A stretch of DNA of 64,000 bases, from positions 13,108,952 through 13,172,951 of the forward strand of contig NC_064775.1 of NCBI RefSeq assembly GCF_011397635.1. Direction: 5' to 3'. The notes under the pieces are model-generated. The model saw only the letters and a list, made by a program, of their open reading frames with translations, was not told the DNA's origin and searched no databases. The stretch is from Epinephelus fuscoguttatus (taxonomy: Eukaryota > Chordata > Actinopteri > Perciformes > Serranidae). The translations under genes and the position numbers were made by a program. Below are positions 23,540 through 39,454 of the stretch, in pieces (position 1 is the first letter of the stretch; each line of letters starts with the position of its first letter).

Positions 23540-24560
23540 AGCCCTGACTACTTGCAATTAAGTTTTCACTTGTGGAAATGACGTTTAAACATGTCAAAAT
23601 GCCATTTTGACATGTAAAATGTTAATGTGAGATATGTATAAAACAATTTTGACATGTTGACAGATGTGTCTTCGCATGTAGAAATTGCATTTCACTAATC
23701 AAAACTGATTCACAGATATATTCAACTTAATTACAGATATCAGTAAGTCCGTTTGCACTGGTAAGAATAACAATTACAGATATCTATAATTGAATTTTCA
23801 CTTGTTGAAAAAGGATTGTTACCAGTGGAAATGTAATTACCCATTTCAGACATCAACAATTGCTTTTCAAATATGTCCAACATATCAACAAACCATTTCG
23901 GATATATGGGTGTCATATCATAAAAGAACCACAAAGCCTCTGGTTGACTGTTAAATTATCATATTCATTCAGTATATGTCGCCCAAATGACCACATTCAT
24001 GTTGGATATGTCCCTTAAGTCACTGAAGGTATCTATAGTGATATTTGACAGGTGGAAATTTCTTCTTTATATCTAAAATTCCATTTTGACTAGTTTTTAA
24101 AAATCATAGACAGCTGTAATTGTGTTTGAATGGTAAAAGTTGACAAGTTAAAATTAAGATACGGATATCAAGAATGGAAATTTCCAGTGGTAAGAAATTA
24201 ATTGTTGATGTCAAAAATCAACATTTTAACTTGTGAGAAATTAACCACATCTTTAGTAAGAACTACAACTAGTCAAAATTACATTATAGATACACCGACT
24301 TGGAATTAGAACAAGTCAAAATTTAATAGTAGACATCTGTAATTAAGTTTGAATAGAGATCAATGGTAAAAGTTGATGAGTTGTAATGAAGTTACAGATA
24401 TCTACAATGAACATTTCCACTAGTAAGAAATTTAATTATTGATATCAAGGATTTATATTTTGACTAGTGAGAATTAAATCGGAGATATCTTTAATTAAAA
24501 TTGCTACTCATTAAAATAACATTAAGGATGTGCTGGCTTAGAATCCAAACTAGTCAACAA
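23540..24560. repeat. Degenerate AT-rich tandem array with palindromic units
   Basis: About 1 kb built from recurring short blocks: (a)cagatatct followed by -aatt-, cacttgt or ctagt followed by ggaaat, ttgatatca, and tttgactagt. Many blocks are self-complementary (gatatc, actagt). A near-perfect 27-bp palindrome centred near 23604 reads acatgtcaaaatg then ccattttgacatgt. No ORF of note. Family unassigned. Confidence 0.7.
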
Positions 24561-25299
24561 GCGACTGCTGATATCCACAGTAGCTCCCACCGCTGCTGGT
24601 TCAGTGTTAAAATGGATTGCCACACTCTGCTCAACATACATTTCTACATGACTTCTCTGGCATTGTTAGATCAGAATCTTAATTTTACATTAAGCTTTAA
24701 ACTAAGGGTAAGACAACTAGAAGATTTCAACCTTCTACAATAACTTGCGTCAATTACACACAATCAAACACAGACTCATGCATACACTTGCACAAAACCA
24801 ACTGCTACACATTCTGTCTCTTGTAGTACTTTAGCACCCTCTAGTGTCAAAATGGTGGACTCTTTTCTGGGCTTACAATGCCCCCATGCTGTTAGTAAAA
24901 TTACAAATTGCATACTGTTATTGCACACAGTATGCGCTAGATAAGGATTTCCATGGTATATATATATATTTTTTTCTAGTTAAAACACAAGAAATAAATT
25001 AACTTCAGAGTTTGTTATGGCAGGAAAAGATTATGTGACAGCACACTCCCTGTATGCATACTGACTTTTTTTAAATTTACCTCACTTACACTACAGACTC
25101 TGCTTAGAATTAGTATGTATGGTATGGATGTAGGACATAGCTTTGGACATTTCTCCATACTAAATATATTGTCCCACAGCTCAGCAAGATGAACAAAGCA
25201 GAGACTGAGTAAGGCCAACTCCTCACTCAAAATTATTTGTAGCCTGAGGCCTGAGAGGTGAAACCCAAGGTAAAATGAAGAACGCAGAGCAATCGTATT

Positions 25300-27015
25300 G
25301 CACATTTTACCACTTTATACTTCTTCTCCACTATAATTTATGAGCAAATAATGTGCTTTTCACTCCACTGCATATATTTCACAACCTTAGTTACAAGTTA
25401 CTCTGCAAATTCAGGTTGAATAATATAATCAAAAAAAATTAGGCTTGGTAAAATCTTTTGAAGTGAGGTTGTATGAGGTACTTACCCATAGTCAGTGCAT
25501 TACATAAGCTAGATGTCGGTTGGCACAAGCCCAGTTTGGAGAAGCAGGCTGGAGTCCAACACAGAAGCTCAGCAATGTACTGCTGTGGAGGGGTCAGCAA
25601 AAACAAATGTCATCAATTTCAATTTGACGTGTATGCTTTATTTAAAATATCTTCACTGCTTTACATTTCTGTCAGAGAGCAATTTCTGTGGGGAACTGAA
25701 GTTGTTATATGGCTATATTAAGTACATTTTTGACTGCAGAACTTTTATTTGTAAGAGAGTATCTCTACACTGTGGTTATACTACCTTTACTGCAGTAAAA
25801 GATATGAGTACTTTGCTCATCTCTGCAGGCTGTCCTACCTTATTGATGAATACTGTTGAGTATGCATGCAGCCTTAAAGGAAAGACTGCAGACACTACTT
25901 TGAAAAAAGGTACTGCCCAACATGTTCTTTGGGTTCAAAATGATTTCATGTGTAATTTTGTTTCACTTCTCCTACAAAATGAGATGTTGCCCTACCCTCC
26001 ACTCAAACCATGCTGAAGAATGAAATCATGCAGCCTCACACAAACAGTGGTGGAATATTTACTCATATTTTTGAGTTACCTGTAGTTTACTTGAGTATTT
26101 CCATTTTTTGTTACTTAACACTTCTTTATTTCAGGAAATACTTTTTTACTCCATTACATAAATGTGAGAGCTAAACTACTGTTCTTACTTTGCAGGTTAA
26201 AATCTTACCATCTTAACATATATTTAATATGTTTTATAAAAATATAATTGCTATAAATTGAACTACCCAGTAATAATAACCCAAAAATATAATATTTTGA
26301 GGGAGCTATTCCGCAAAATTAATACTTACTTTTAACACTTTAGGTACATCTTACTAATAATATTTCTGTACGTCTTAGGTAAAAGTGATTTGAAGACTTT
26401 TACTTACAATAGAGTATATTTATAGCTTAGTATTCCTACTTTGTCTTTGTCTTCTAACAGTAATTAATATACATTTTTACTGTATACTCCGTCATTAGCC
26501 TAAATTACACTTTTAATAAATGCAGCCCACAGTTGATAATAGTTGCAAGTGTACTTGCATGTTCACACATCCTTCTTTTATTAAGAAAGCCTTAATGATT
26601 CATGACTGTGATAAAGTAGTCAGACCATGATATCAACATATTCTGATACAAGCAGGAATAGGAGTGAAAGTACAGAAGTAGATTATCAGTAAAGTTTACT
26701 TCTAAAAATATCAAAAGTAAGCAGAAATGGCCTTTGTGTGTTATGTCACTGTATATACAGTATTGTTGGATTAGTGTTATTGATACCTTAACAATGAAGC
26801 ATCATATTAACATTGTAGCTGACCAAGGTGAAGTGAACTTGACTTTATATTGCAGTTGATTAGTTTAAATATTAACAATACATCATGTAATATCCTAATC
26901 TGCAAAGTAACTGCTGTCCAATAAATGAAGTGGAGTGAAAACTACAATATTTCCCTCTGAAGTACAGTGAAGTGGAGGCTTTAGTAACATACAATGAAAA
27001 CACTCAAGTTGAGAA
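25300..27015. repeat. Fragments of an AGTGGTGGAA-type interspersed repeat
   Basis: Segments at about 25300-25450, 26046-26450 and 26925-27015 contain wording such as cagtggtggaatatttactc, ttttactccattaca and cacttcatatatttcac-like text. The same family appears at 39455-39832 and 61640-61800. The material between is AT-rich with no gene seen. Confidence 0.5.
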
Positions 27016-27030
27016 CTAGATTGTATTTAA

Positions 27031-28508
27031 AGGGACAGTTCAACCCAAAATCAAAACTACATATTTTTCCTCTACCTGTAGTGCTAATTATCAATCCAAA
27101 TAGTTTTGGTGTGAGTTGCTGAGTGTTGGAGATATCAGCTACAGAGATGTCTGACGTCACTCCAATATAATGGAACTAGATGGCACTCAGCTTGTGGTGC
27201 TCAAAGCACCAAAAAATACATTTGAAAAACTCAACATCAATGTCTCTTTCCAGAAATCATGACCTGGTTACTCAAGATAATCCACAGACCTTGTTGTGAG
27301 CAGTTTGATGTAGGAACTATTTTCTTTCTACTGAACTACACCTGCCGACCATATCACTGCACAAAAGGAAGCGCACATCTACTGCTAACACACCTAGCAC
27401 CACTAAGCTAGCTAATGTTATAGCTCAGCTGAGGAGGACACCGTTGATGTTTACATCTGGCGCTGTCACAAGCACAAGTCTCTCATTCATGAGTAGATGC
27501 ACGCTTCCTCCTGCACAGTTGGCAGGTGAGGTTCAGTAGAAAGCAGAGGTAGGCATTTTAAGTACCTTCCATATTTTAGTATTTGTATTAAGTCATTACA
27601 GAGTACTCACATGCTTCCAATTTCTTTTTTTTGCAAGAATAGGGATGTAAATTGGTCAACAACGAAAAACAAGTGCAATTTGAAATTCATTCATTGAACA
27701 ACCACGTTTTAATCAGCCTATCAAACCAGAACCCAGAACGCTAACATGAGAAAAGTCGTCCATCTTTCTGTAGCTGCCATACATTTTAGACGCAGCACTG
27801 AAGGACTGTCTCTGAGCCGCTCTCCCCAGTGTTACACGAGCTAACACAGCAGCAGCTGCTAACGTCCGACACTGAAGAATTTAACACTCCCAACAAACTT
27901 GCACCAACACCAACACTGCTCAACTTTACTGTAAAACCTGTTAATAACCTTTAGGTAACATTAGCTAACAGTTAGCCCCGTTGCTGTGTATTTTAGTGCA
28001 GGCGGACTCTCACCAATAGTTGCCTGGTGCTGAGGTCACACTCCCACAGCAGTAGTCTTATGATAAACAGAAAAGCTGTGTTGACCAATACACTGCATGC
28101 AGCTATGCACTGAAATAAGATTTTACCCATTTTCAATAGTAATAAAAATATCATGTTCACAAAAGGACTGATGTCGAAACGAATACTCCAGTACTCATGC
28201 CCATACGCAGTAGAAAGAAAACAGTTTCTACACAAAACCACTCACATCAAGGTCGGTCTGTTATCTTTAGTATCCAGGTCATGATTTCTGGAGATAGAAC
28301 ATTACATTTTTCAAATGTATTTTTTTGCCGCTTTGAGCTCCACAGGGCAAGCGCCATCCAATTCTGTTATCTTTGAGAGAAGGCAGACATCTCTACTGCC
28401 AGTATCTCCAATGCTCTGCAGCTCACACCAACAAAATCTAGACTGATAAATAGCACTACAAGTGAGAGGTAAAATATGTATTTTTGTATTTGGGGGTGAA
28501 CTGTCCCT
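27031..28508. mobile_element. DNA transposon with about 300-bp inverted terminal repeats
   Basis: The left end AGGGACAGTTCAACCC and right end GGGGTGAACTGTCCCT are inverted copies. Complementarity runs, with gaps, over about 27031-27345 and 28165-28508 (for example gaaatcatgacctggt against ccaggtcatgatttctgg). TTAA precedes it and TTAT follows, suggesting a TTAA-type target. The interior has no transposase frame, so it is non-autonomous. Confidence 0.8.
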
Positions 28509-28989
28509 TTATGTCACTGTCCACCATCACCAGCCAAGGTGGTACAGTGAGTGTTTTAACTCTATGCAATTGACATTGTTAGGTTAACTGACAAATTATG
28601 TTGAGGTAAAAAAGTAAAGATAGTGATGTCTTATAATTCATTTCAAGTTCTGCAGGATCCTCTAATTTTCAGAACGTGCTACTAACTGTGGACATTTTTG
28701 CAATTTTTCTGGCTTAGGTAATGAGAGCACTGTTAATGTCCTAAGCAAAAGAGGAACTCCAGACATAAACAGCAAAAGTTAGGGGTGCAGCTGAAAACTT
28801 CACTCCCAGTGAAATGGGACATTGTGTACAAATGTACAGCGACATCACTGGGATACCTAAACCACTCGTTCCCATGTCGATCTGCATTCATTGCTCACTT
28901 AATTTAAATAACAACCTAAATTACATGTAACCTTTAGTCTGGACGGTCATTCAGCAGTCACATTTACTGTCAGAAAGTCCAGCTCTGGA

Positions 28990-29137
28990 GGGCAGAATGT
29001 CAGCAGGATGCACTCAACCTCTACGCATGCTCAGTTTAGCCGTTCTTACGTTGCGCGCTTGCGCAGTTCGCCTCAGCGGCCATTCATTATAAAGCCGCAA
29101 GTTCCTCCGTCTCTTTCCACCTTCAGCCATTTTGACA
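28990..29137 (+). promoter_or_regulatory. atp5f1b promoter and leader
   Basis: A GC-richer island just before the atp5f1b ATG. At 29051-29066 ttgcgcgcttgcgcag resembles an NRF-1 site (GCGC repeated about a short core), and tacgcatgctcag near 29023 is a weaker half-match. Two GCCAT motifs (near 29079 and 29126) resemble YY1 sites. NRF-1 and YY1 are established regulators of nuclear respiratory genes; binding here is inferred. The ctctttccacc just upstream is pyrimidine-rich, as in TOP-type leaders. No TATA box in the expected place. Confidence 0.5.
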
Positions 29138-32652
<3,515 letters not shown>

Positions 32653-32815
32653 ACATCTAAACAAGCTAGCTGTTGTGGGGATAAGCGGAGAAAAACAAAG
32701 GAGAGGGGTTCTGTGGTTAGGAGCACTTGGTTTGTAAAACATGTCAAAAATGCAAATGTACCTGTCTCGTCATCCTGAAAGAAAAGTTCTATTTAATGTT
32801 TCCAGTGAAAGATGG

Positions 32816-32821
32816 AATAAA
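32816..32821 (+). terminator. Polyadenylation signal of atp5f1b
   Basis: Canonical AATAAA about 165 bases after the stop codon. A second AATAAA at 33008-33013 could serve a longer 3' UTR. Confidence 0.75.
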
Positions 32822-33021
32822 ACACTGTCTTTACAAAAAAACAACTTGTCAACTGTATATTTCCTAGATGCTTTCATAGTTGTTGTGGAGAATCTTGTTC
32901 CCAATGAAGAATTTCCATGAAATGGCTGTCATCCACTCTGACCACAAGAAGGCAGTCACGAGCCATGTTAAGCTTTCTGAACTGTGTTGCAGCTTGTCAA
33001 GCGCTTAAATAAAACAGTGGA

Positions 33022-34435
33022 CAAACAATGGATCAGTGTTTGTTTCAACTTTTAAGAGTGACAAACTTATGAGCTAATTTGTACTGCCATTTAGCTTTAA
33101 TAATCAAAACGGTTGAGACTGCAAATATGTATTAGTTGAATTGCAGTGTGCATCAGAATGGTTGCTGATGGGACACAAAATATGGCAAACTGGTAGGGAC
33201 ATTAAGGACTTCATTTCACTTTATAAATCATATTTTTGTCAGTGCTTCCCAGCAGTATAAAACAATACGTCCTAATTATAAAATTAATTAAATGACTGTG
33301 ACCTGGACCCTGCTAAGTGGCAAAAATGGATGATACAGGAAACTGTTTAAAAAAACTGACGGTTGGTCATTATGAGAAGATGAGCCTCCTAACTAGAGCA
33401 GACAAAACCGACAGTATTACAGGTCCCCTGGTGCTAAACAAAGCGCCACGAAGGACTGAATAGCCTCCTGCAGCACAGTTTACAGTGAAGCCTCTTTCAA
33501 CACACGCCACACTTGAATTTTAGTGGCGCATATCAACGTCTCCCAGCCGGCAGCCCACAATCACGTAACCTCACAACACTAGGGTTAGCCTGTTAAAGTG
33601 TTAGGGACTTGTTTGAAAGCTTTAGCAGGATCAGAAATGGAATATAATGTTACTATCTATATTTTCATTGCTGTGTTATCACTTAAAACTGCGGACAATC
33701 ATGTTTTTATTACCTTAAATTGAGTCGTTTGTGTCTAACCTTACATAAGAAGCCGGCCTTTTTCGTAGTCCGCCATGTTGTTTCTGCGGCAGCTCAGAAC
33801 ACAAAGTTTACAATGGAGTTGTGTCCAAAATTCCACACTATCATGCTATTTAGTAGGCTAAAATATTATGTGGGATTTTTTTTTGCATGTCCGACACCTT
33901 AATATAAATGAATTGTACACTATTTCCGGTAAAATATGACAGTATGCGAACCATAGACATATATACATATATATATATGTCTATGATGCAAACACTAGAC
34001 AGTATGCTGGCGAAAATATCCCACAATGCAACGCGGTAGACAACGACCAACGGCTGTGTAATATAAATAACAATTTAATTTGGGTTCAAGTTTGTAAAAA
34101 GTGTAAGATTGCACTTTGCAAGGCATAATACAGTTTTCAAAATATTTTTAAATTACCATTAGAGCTAAGGTTGGCGGTGATTTATGGTTGACTTACCTGT
34201 ATCCAACCAAACACGAGGCAGTCAGTATGTGACATGGTTAGTATGGCTCAGTGCGCCCATAAAGATACACACTACTGTTTATTTACACAAATGTATGTTG
34301 AATGATAGTACACATATTGGGTATGTAGTGCCTGATAGCAAGTGCCATTCGCGTTTTTGTGTCGGCCACCGTAGTTCTCACACACCAAATAAAAAATGCG
34401 CAAATTATATAAAAACTAACAGAGTAAGTAAATAA
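33022..34435. other. Intergenic stretch without a recognised gene
   Basis: No supported coding region. A small palindromic run, catagacatata with tatatgtctatg, lies at about 33951-33987. Both strands were read for transposase or RNA-gene features without success. Confidence 0.45.
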
Positions 34436-34484
34436 ATAAATAAATAACAAATAAAAAAATAAATAAATGAATAAAAATAGATAG
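34436..34484 (+). repeat. (AAAT)n simple repeat
   Basis: Tandem TAAA/AAAT units with minor interruptions, adjoining the 3' end of the minus-strand LINE remnant. Confidence 0.85.
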
Positions 34485-34497
34485 CAGGAGTAATATA

Positions 34498-35586
34498 TTA
34501 TCTGGCAGTATGGTCTACAATATCTTTCAGTAGGCTGGATGTCTTGAAAGCTTTTTTGTTTTTAGGTACTTTACATACAGAATCATCAAAAGTTTTAAGT
34601 TCAACATGAAACAAAATTTCATTTGGGATAAACCGAAGAAATCTGGCTTTATTAATATGATATTTATCCAACAGACACAGCAATTTTATCACATGATCAA
34701 TTTTCTTATTGTTAGATTCGACACTCAAAAATAAGACCATACTTTCTGTAATGGTGACCAAGACCTTCAGAGACTCCCAAATTAATAAAGATATTTGAGT
34801 CCAAAAATTAGAAGAATGTGGACATACATAAAATAAATGAGAAAAAGACTCCACCTCTTCTTTGCAGAAGGAACATAAAGGTGACACATCAGGTCTAAAC
34901 TTGTTAATGAATTCATTGCAAGGATATTATCTATGCAAGAGTTTAATATGAACTTCTTTAACTTTACTGAGGACAAGAAATTTGTTAAATTCAGTCCAGA
35001 CATTCCTACTGATGTTAGGAGACATCACTCTCCACCGATGAAAGGAGCTGGGATATTGACTATGAAGAGAAGTAAAAACACTCCTAATATGAGCATTATT
35101 ACAAGAAAGTTCCTCAAAAGTCCTTCCACCAAGCCACAGTACAGGAATCACTCCTGGGCATGGTTTATACAGACAAGATGCTTTAATTGGAGATAGCAAG
35201 TTAGTAGGTATACTTTTAAGTACTTTGGAATGCAAAGAGCGAGAAATTTCTAATCCTCTTTGTTGGGTGAATTCTTCATAGGTAGCTAGGTCCCCAGTAT
35301 CATTTAGAATTTCAAAAGTAAACATAATACCTTGGTCATACCAGTCTTTCAAAAAATATGGTCTTATTTTTGTATACAACATGTTGATTATTCTATAATA
35401 TAGGCTACATGTGTGTGGGGAGAAGTTGTGTTTAAAAGGGATTTTCCATGTGTCCAGGGCTTGTTTATGGAAATTGGCAAGCTTGACTGGCAGTTTACTT
35501 GAGATAAAATTACATGAAAGCAAAAACTTTAAACCACCACATTTATCAAACAGAAAGTTGGGGATAAAAAAAACAAGGAGCATTAC
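34498..35586 (-). pseudogene. LINE-1/Tx1-like reverse transcriptase C-terminus, degenerate
   Basis: Minus-strand frames resemble the C-terminal third of an L1-type ORF2 protein, including a Cys-rich end motif (P-L-C-S-F-C, then H-L-F-Y-V-C-P-H and F-W). The frame is broken by an in-frame TAA near 34932. Endonuclease and polymerase parts are missing. It is a dead, 5'-truncated retrotransposon remnant. Confidence 0.75.
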
Positions 35587-35856
35587 ATTTACCTTTATAC
35601 CATCTACTAACAGTATGTCAGAATCATATAATCAGCCAGTGGCTTGTTGTTCAAAATGTTTTCTGTTCACCTCAAGATGGCAGGACTATCATACAGTTGG
35701 TAGACGTGCCACAAATAGGAACTATACAGGTGGACAGTTACCTAACAGACATGGACACAGCAAAGAAGTGTAACATCATCAGTGAGGGGAAGTTCAATAC
35801 CTTTTCACTGAAATAGTTGTGTTTCTCTCATTTGTATGTTATTTTTAAATAAATAA

Positions 35857-35860
35857 ATAA

Positions 35861-35891
<31 letters not shown>

Positions 35892-35894
35892 TAT
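35857..35894 (+). repeat. (AT)n microsatellite
   Basis: AAAT units followed by a run of TA dinucleotides. Confidence 0.85.
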
Positions 35895-36019
35895 CGCTTG
35901 AACAAGTGGCAACCTCTGAGGCCAACACAGAAGTGCCAAAAACACACTGATCTTTAAACAGTCGCTTGAGGTTGGCTCCAAAAGCCTGTCAGTCCACATC
36001 AAGCCCATGTTAAAATGTC

Positions 36020-36110
36020 CAACAACTAGGCGTCTGTGGTTTAGTGGTAGAGCAGGCGCCCCATGTACAAGGCTGTTGCGGCACTCCCTCGCTTCAAAGC
36101 CAGAGTCCAC
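36020..36110 (+). mobile_element. Truncated tRNA-related SINE head
   Basis: The stretch aggcgtctgtggtttagtgg followed by tagagcaggcgccccatgta resembles the 5' part of the SINEs at 14256 and 49164, including the A-box. It lacks a good B-box and the tRNA cloverleaf ends, so it is not called as a tRNA gene. Confidence 0.55.
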
Positions 36111-36613
36111 AAACCAATGGGTGACATCGTGGTCGCTACGTCCATTATTTTTAGTCCTTACACTTGTCACACAGAAGTTTCAATTGTATTTGACCTTTGT
36201 CTTCTTAATACAAAGCAAAATCACAGTCCTGTCTCTCAACATGGTCCTACTCCTTTCATACTTCAACACGTATGAATCAGGCTGCTACTCATCCCTAACC
36301 TTTGACACAGTCACCATTATCACAGCCAAGCATATTCGTGTGAACAAACTCCTATCTGCCTGAAGATAAAGTGACCTTGACTATGTACATAATCTAACTG
36401 CTTGTAATAAAAACAAGTTTATGGACAATAATCAGAGATGGGACACAATGTATTGCATTAAATTGTGTTGTTTATACCACCTGCCAAATGTTGGAAACAC
36501 AAACGTAGATAGGAAGGAGACTTTAATCAGGAATGACAAAGACATCAGTGGACTGGTAGATTTATATTGTTAAATTGCGTAAAAAGTCCAGATGTGGATA
36601 CAATAAAGCACGG

Positions 36614-36619
36614 TTTATT
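36614..36619 (-). terminator. AATAAA overlapping the dhrs9 stop codon
   Basis: On the minus strand the last sense codon and stop read CAA TAA A, so the stop codon sits inside a canonical AATAAA. If it is used, the 3' UTR would be only about 10-30 bases. The nearest alternative downstream is a weak AATATA-type motif near 36566. Confidence 0.5.
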
Positions 36620-38605
36620 GCACTTGCTTGGCAATAGGAATGGCTTCTTTGTTCAGGATGTAATCAGAGACACAGGTTGGCATGTATGACAGTGGCAGCC
36701 AGAAAAACTTGGCGTCCCAGCCCGGAGAGTAGCGGGTGCGGGGCCGGACAGCAGATATGGCGTGCTCCATACAGCTGACCACCTTCATCAGATCTCCATC
36801 ACTTATCTTGGCAACTCTGTCTGAAACTAACGCAAGTCCTAGGAGGGAAAAAAAAGTGGAATAGAAAAATAGATTAATTAAAAACAAAGACATAAATGAA
36901 GAAAAACAATGATCCAAACTTACCTTTTTGTAAATAATCAGGCCCATAGTCATCTCTGACGTCCTGGGGGAGTTTGTCCCACAGCACCTTCAGGTTATTG
37001 CTCAGGATAGCAGTGTCAGTCACGTTTGTTTTGAAGAAGCCTGGCTCGATGCAGAGGACTTTGACACCAAAAGGTGTCATATTTAACCTAGGCCGAACAT
37101 TTTTATTTGATCAGTGCTTGCATATGTGTTGAACTGACATACTGACAAACCATTGACTGTGTGAGTTAATGTTTCACCTGAGGCTGTCATTGAACGCTTC
37201 CACACCGTACTTAGAGATAGTGTACGGGCCTCCTGTGGGACTGATCCTCCCGAACACACTGGCTACATTGACCACCCTTCCCCTGGCCTTCTTGATTAGC
37301 GGCAGGACGCTAATGGTCACTGCGATCACCCCATTCAGGTTGATGTCCAGCATGTACTTGAAGTCATCAATGGTCAGCCAGTCATTCGGGGCACTGGGGA
37401 CGGACACGCCTGCGTTGTTCACCACAGCCCATAAGCCTAGGAGGATCATGCAGAGGATAGCAAGTCAATGAAATTTGTTGCTGCAAGATTTCTTCAAAAC
37501 TAGCAGAGCTGCAACAGTAATCTTAAAGGAACAGTGTTTAAGACTGAGACTCAGTGGCATCTAGCAGTGACAACTGCAGGTTGCAACCAGCTCAAACTTC
37601 AACCAGTTAAGGCTCATTCATACTTCCTTTACATTTTGAAGCTTTAAATGGAGCGTCAAACAGTGGTGGTCTGTGCAGCCATTTAATACATGCTGACATG
37701 TGGACGGAGAGTTCTTTTCACTATAGTCAAACATTTTCAGGTAATTATACACTAAAACACTCTTATTATATTCCATTTCTGCCAATATTTCTCCCTAAAT
37801 CTTTCACACTGAGAGCAGAAAAAAATCCAAGCATGTTAATACAAGCTCAGCACATTTCACATGGAGTCAGGTTTTGACTGGCATCGGTATGTGCCAGTTA
37901 AATGACTGTGCTTTAGGCAGTGTGAGCATCTAACAACAACATTTTACTGACCACTATGCAGAACACTGAGACACAATAAAAGCTTTGTGGAGGTGTAACC
38001 AGTACTGGACAAATTTAAATTTCTACCCGATGATGGCACTAGATGGAAACTCAGAGGACCACCAAAGTTGCTACAATTCATCCTGAGAGGAACGTGAACG
38101 TCTGAACCAAATTCATGGCAATCCATCCAGTAATTGCTAAGAAATGTTCCTTAAAACCACAGATGTCAACCTCATGTTGGCGCTAGAGGACAAGTCAGGG
38201 GTCCGTCATTGCCTGTACAAAATTTCACGGCAATCAAACCAACAGTTGTGGAGATATTACAGTCAGAGAGAGAGATAACACTCCACACTCACCTCGCTCC
38301 CCCACTTTGTCCTTGATCATTGCTGCAACTTTGGCGACGCTGTCCTTCGACCTAACATCCAGGTGTGTTGCGATCAGGTTGCTGGAGCAGGACTTCTTCA
38401 GATCCTCTTCTCCCTTCTCAGTGAAACACCCAGCAATCACTCTGAACCCCTTCTTGTCCAGATGGCGGGCCAGGAGGTTGCCAAAGCCAGAGTCGCAGCC
38501 TGTGATGTACACATACTTGTTGCCCTTATCAGGGACTCTGGGTAACTCCCTGATCCAGCGGTACAGGTAGTAGAACACCACCAGGCCCAGGAGATACAGG
38601 TACAT
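36615..38605 (-). CDS. dhrs9: DHRS9-like retinol/steroid short-chain dehydrogenase
   Basis: NAD(P)-dependent short-chain dehydrogenase of the retinol dehydrogenase branch. Family members oxidise retinol and 3-alpha-hydroxysteroids at the endoplasmic reticulum membrane. Coding exons in transcript order: 38293-38605, 37178-37436, 36924-37087, 36615-36838. They join to 319 codons, the usual length of the family. The hydrophobic N-terminus (2-18) is a membrane anchor. The cofactor motif T-G-C-D-S-G-F-G is at 35-42, N-N-A-G at 111-114, and the catalytic triad is Ser164, Tyr176 and Lys180. All key residues are intact. A cag acceptor 2 bases before the ATG links to a leader exon at the TATA box near 40170. 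I favour DHRS9 over other RDH paralogues because of wording and because abcb11 lies next door, divergently. Confidence 0.9.
37515..37800 (+). repeat. Probable interspersed repeat in a dhrs9 intron
   Basis: The start cttaaaggaacagtgtttaa, followed by agtggcatctagcagtga and ttgcaaccagct, is wording of an abundant fish repeat known to me from memory. No second full copy lies in this window. Confidence 0.4.
38050..38265 (+). repeat. Interspersed repeat, family E (copy 2), internally doubled
   Basis: Two related units stand head to tail: one with gaacgtctgaaccaaattca and ggcaatccatccagtaattg, the next with tgtacaaaatttcacggcaa and ccaacagttgtggagatatt. Homologous to 22335-22460. Lies in the intron between the first two coding exons of dhrs9. 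Confidence 0.55.
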
Positions 38606-39004
38606 GACTGTGAGAACACAGAGGGAAGACTGTTCAGTGCTGCATAATCATAATGACAGACTATTTAAATACAACTACAATAAAAAACAAAAAGATTATC
38701 ATATCATTTTGTCCATCTGTCTGCTCATGCCAGGCTCTCTGCCTTGTTGACCAAAACTTCACGTCCCTGTCAGTACTCTGTGGATTGCTAAGATAAAAAA
38801 CTGGAATTTGGGCTAAATGTTATCTTACAACCACAGAACGCAAGCAAGCCTGAACTGAACTATGTATTGTGTGCAATAGTCCACCCTCCACCTTCTCTCT
38901 CTCAAAGACACACCTTTGAGAGCGCCAAGTCCTGGTGTCTGTCGCTGTTCTAAGTTTCACTTATAAGCGGGAGATGCTGACATGAAACTGTGACTGGGTA
39001 CATT

Positions 39005-39072
39005 CATTTTAATATCATTTTAATAATACTAATAATAATAATAATTAATAATTAATAATAATAATTAGTACA
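39005..39072 (+). repeat. AAT-rich simple repeat
   Basis: Runs of taataataat and attaataatt in the leader intron of dhrs9. Confidence 0.8.
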
Positions 39073-39454
39073 ACTAATAATCAATTAATAGCCTACATTA
39101 ATGGGAAAATGAGCCCACTCTTCATTCAACAGTAAAATGCTATGTAAACATAAATGCATTCATATTGACAATCCAGTAATATCAGTGAAAGGGTAGATTT
39201 TATTAGTACTGACATACTTTTAATCAACCACTGCCACACATGTCCAAATCAGAGCTCAAATGTTTCTGTTCCTTTGAACACTGAAGCTGGTAGTTGGCTC
39301 AGGCCAAAAGTTCATTTTTCAAAAATAACTGGAGGAAGCTATCTTTCTGACATCTTGCTTTTTAGGATGAACTTTAACATGGCAAATGAAATTACTCATA
39401 ATTTAAATTCACTTGGTCATTCACTAGCTTCACAAACTTGGGTGATGCCACAAT

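Noticed and set aside
33951-33987. AT-rich palindrome as a regulatory hairpin
   Set aside because: Mostly TA repeats, which are self-complementary by nature; no target duplication or second copy.
36020-36110. tRNA gene
   Set aside because: Only the A-box region resembles a tRNA; there is no acceptor stem or proper B-box, and the text matches SINE heads elsewhere in the window.
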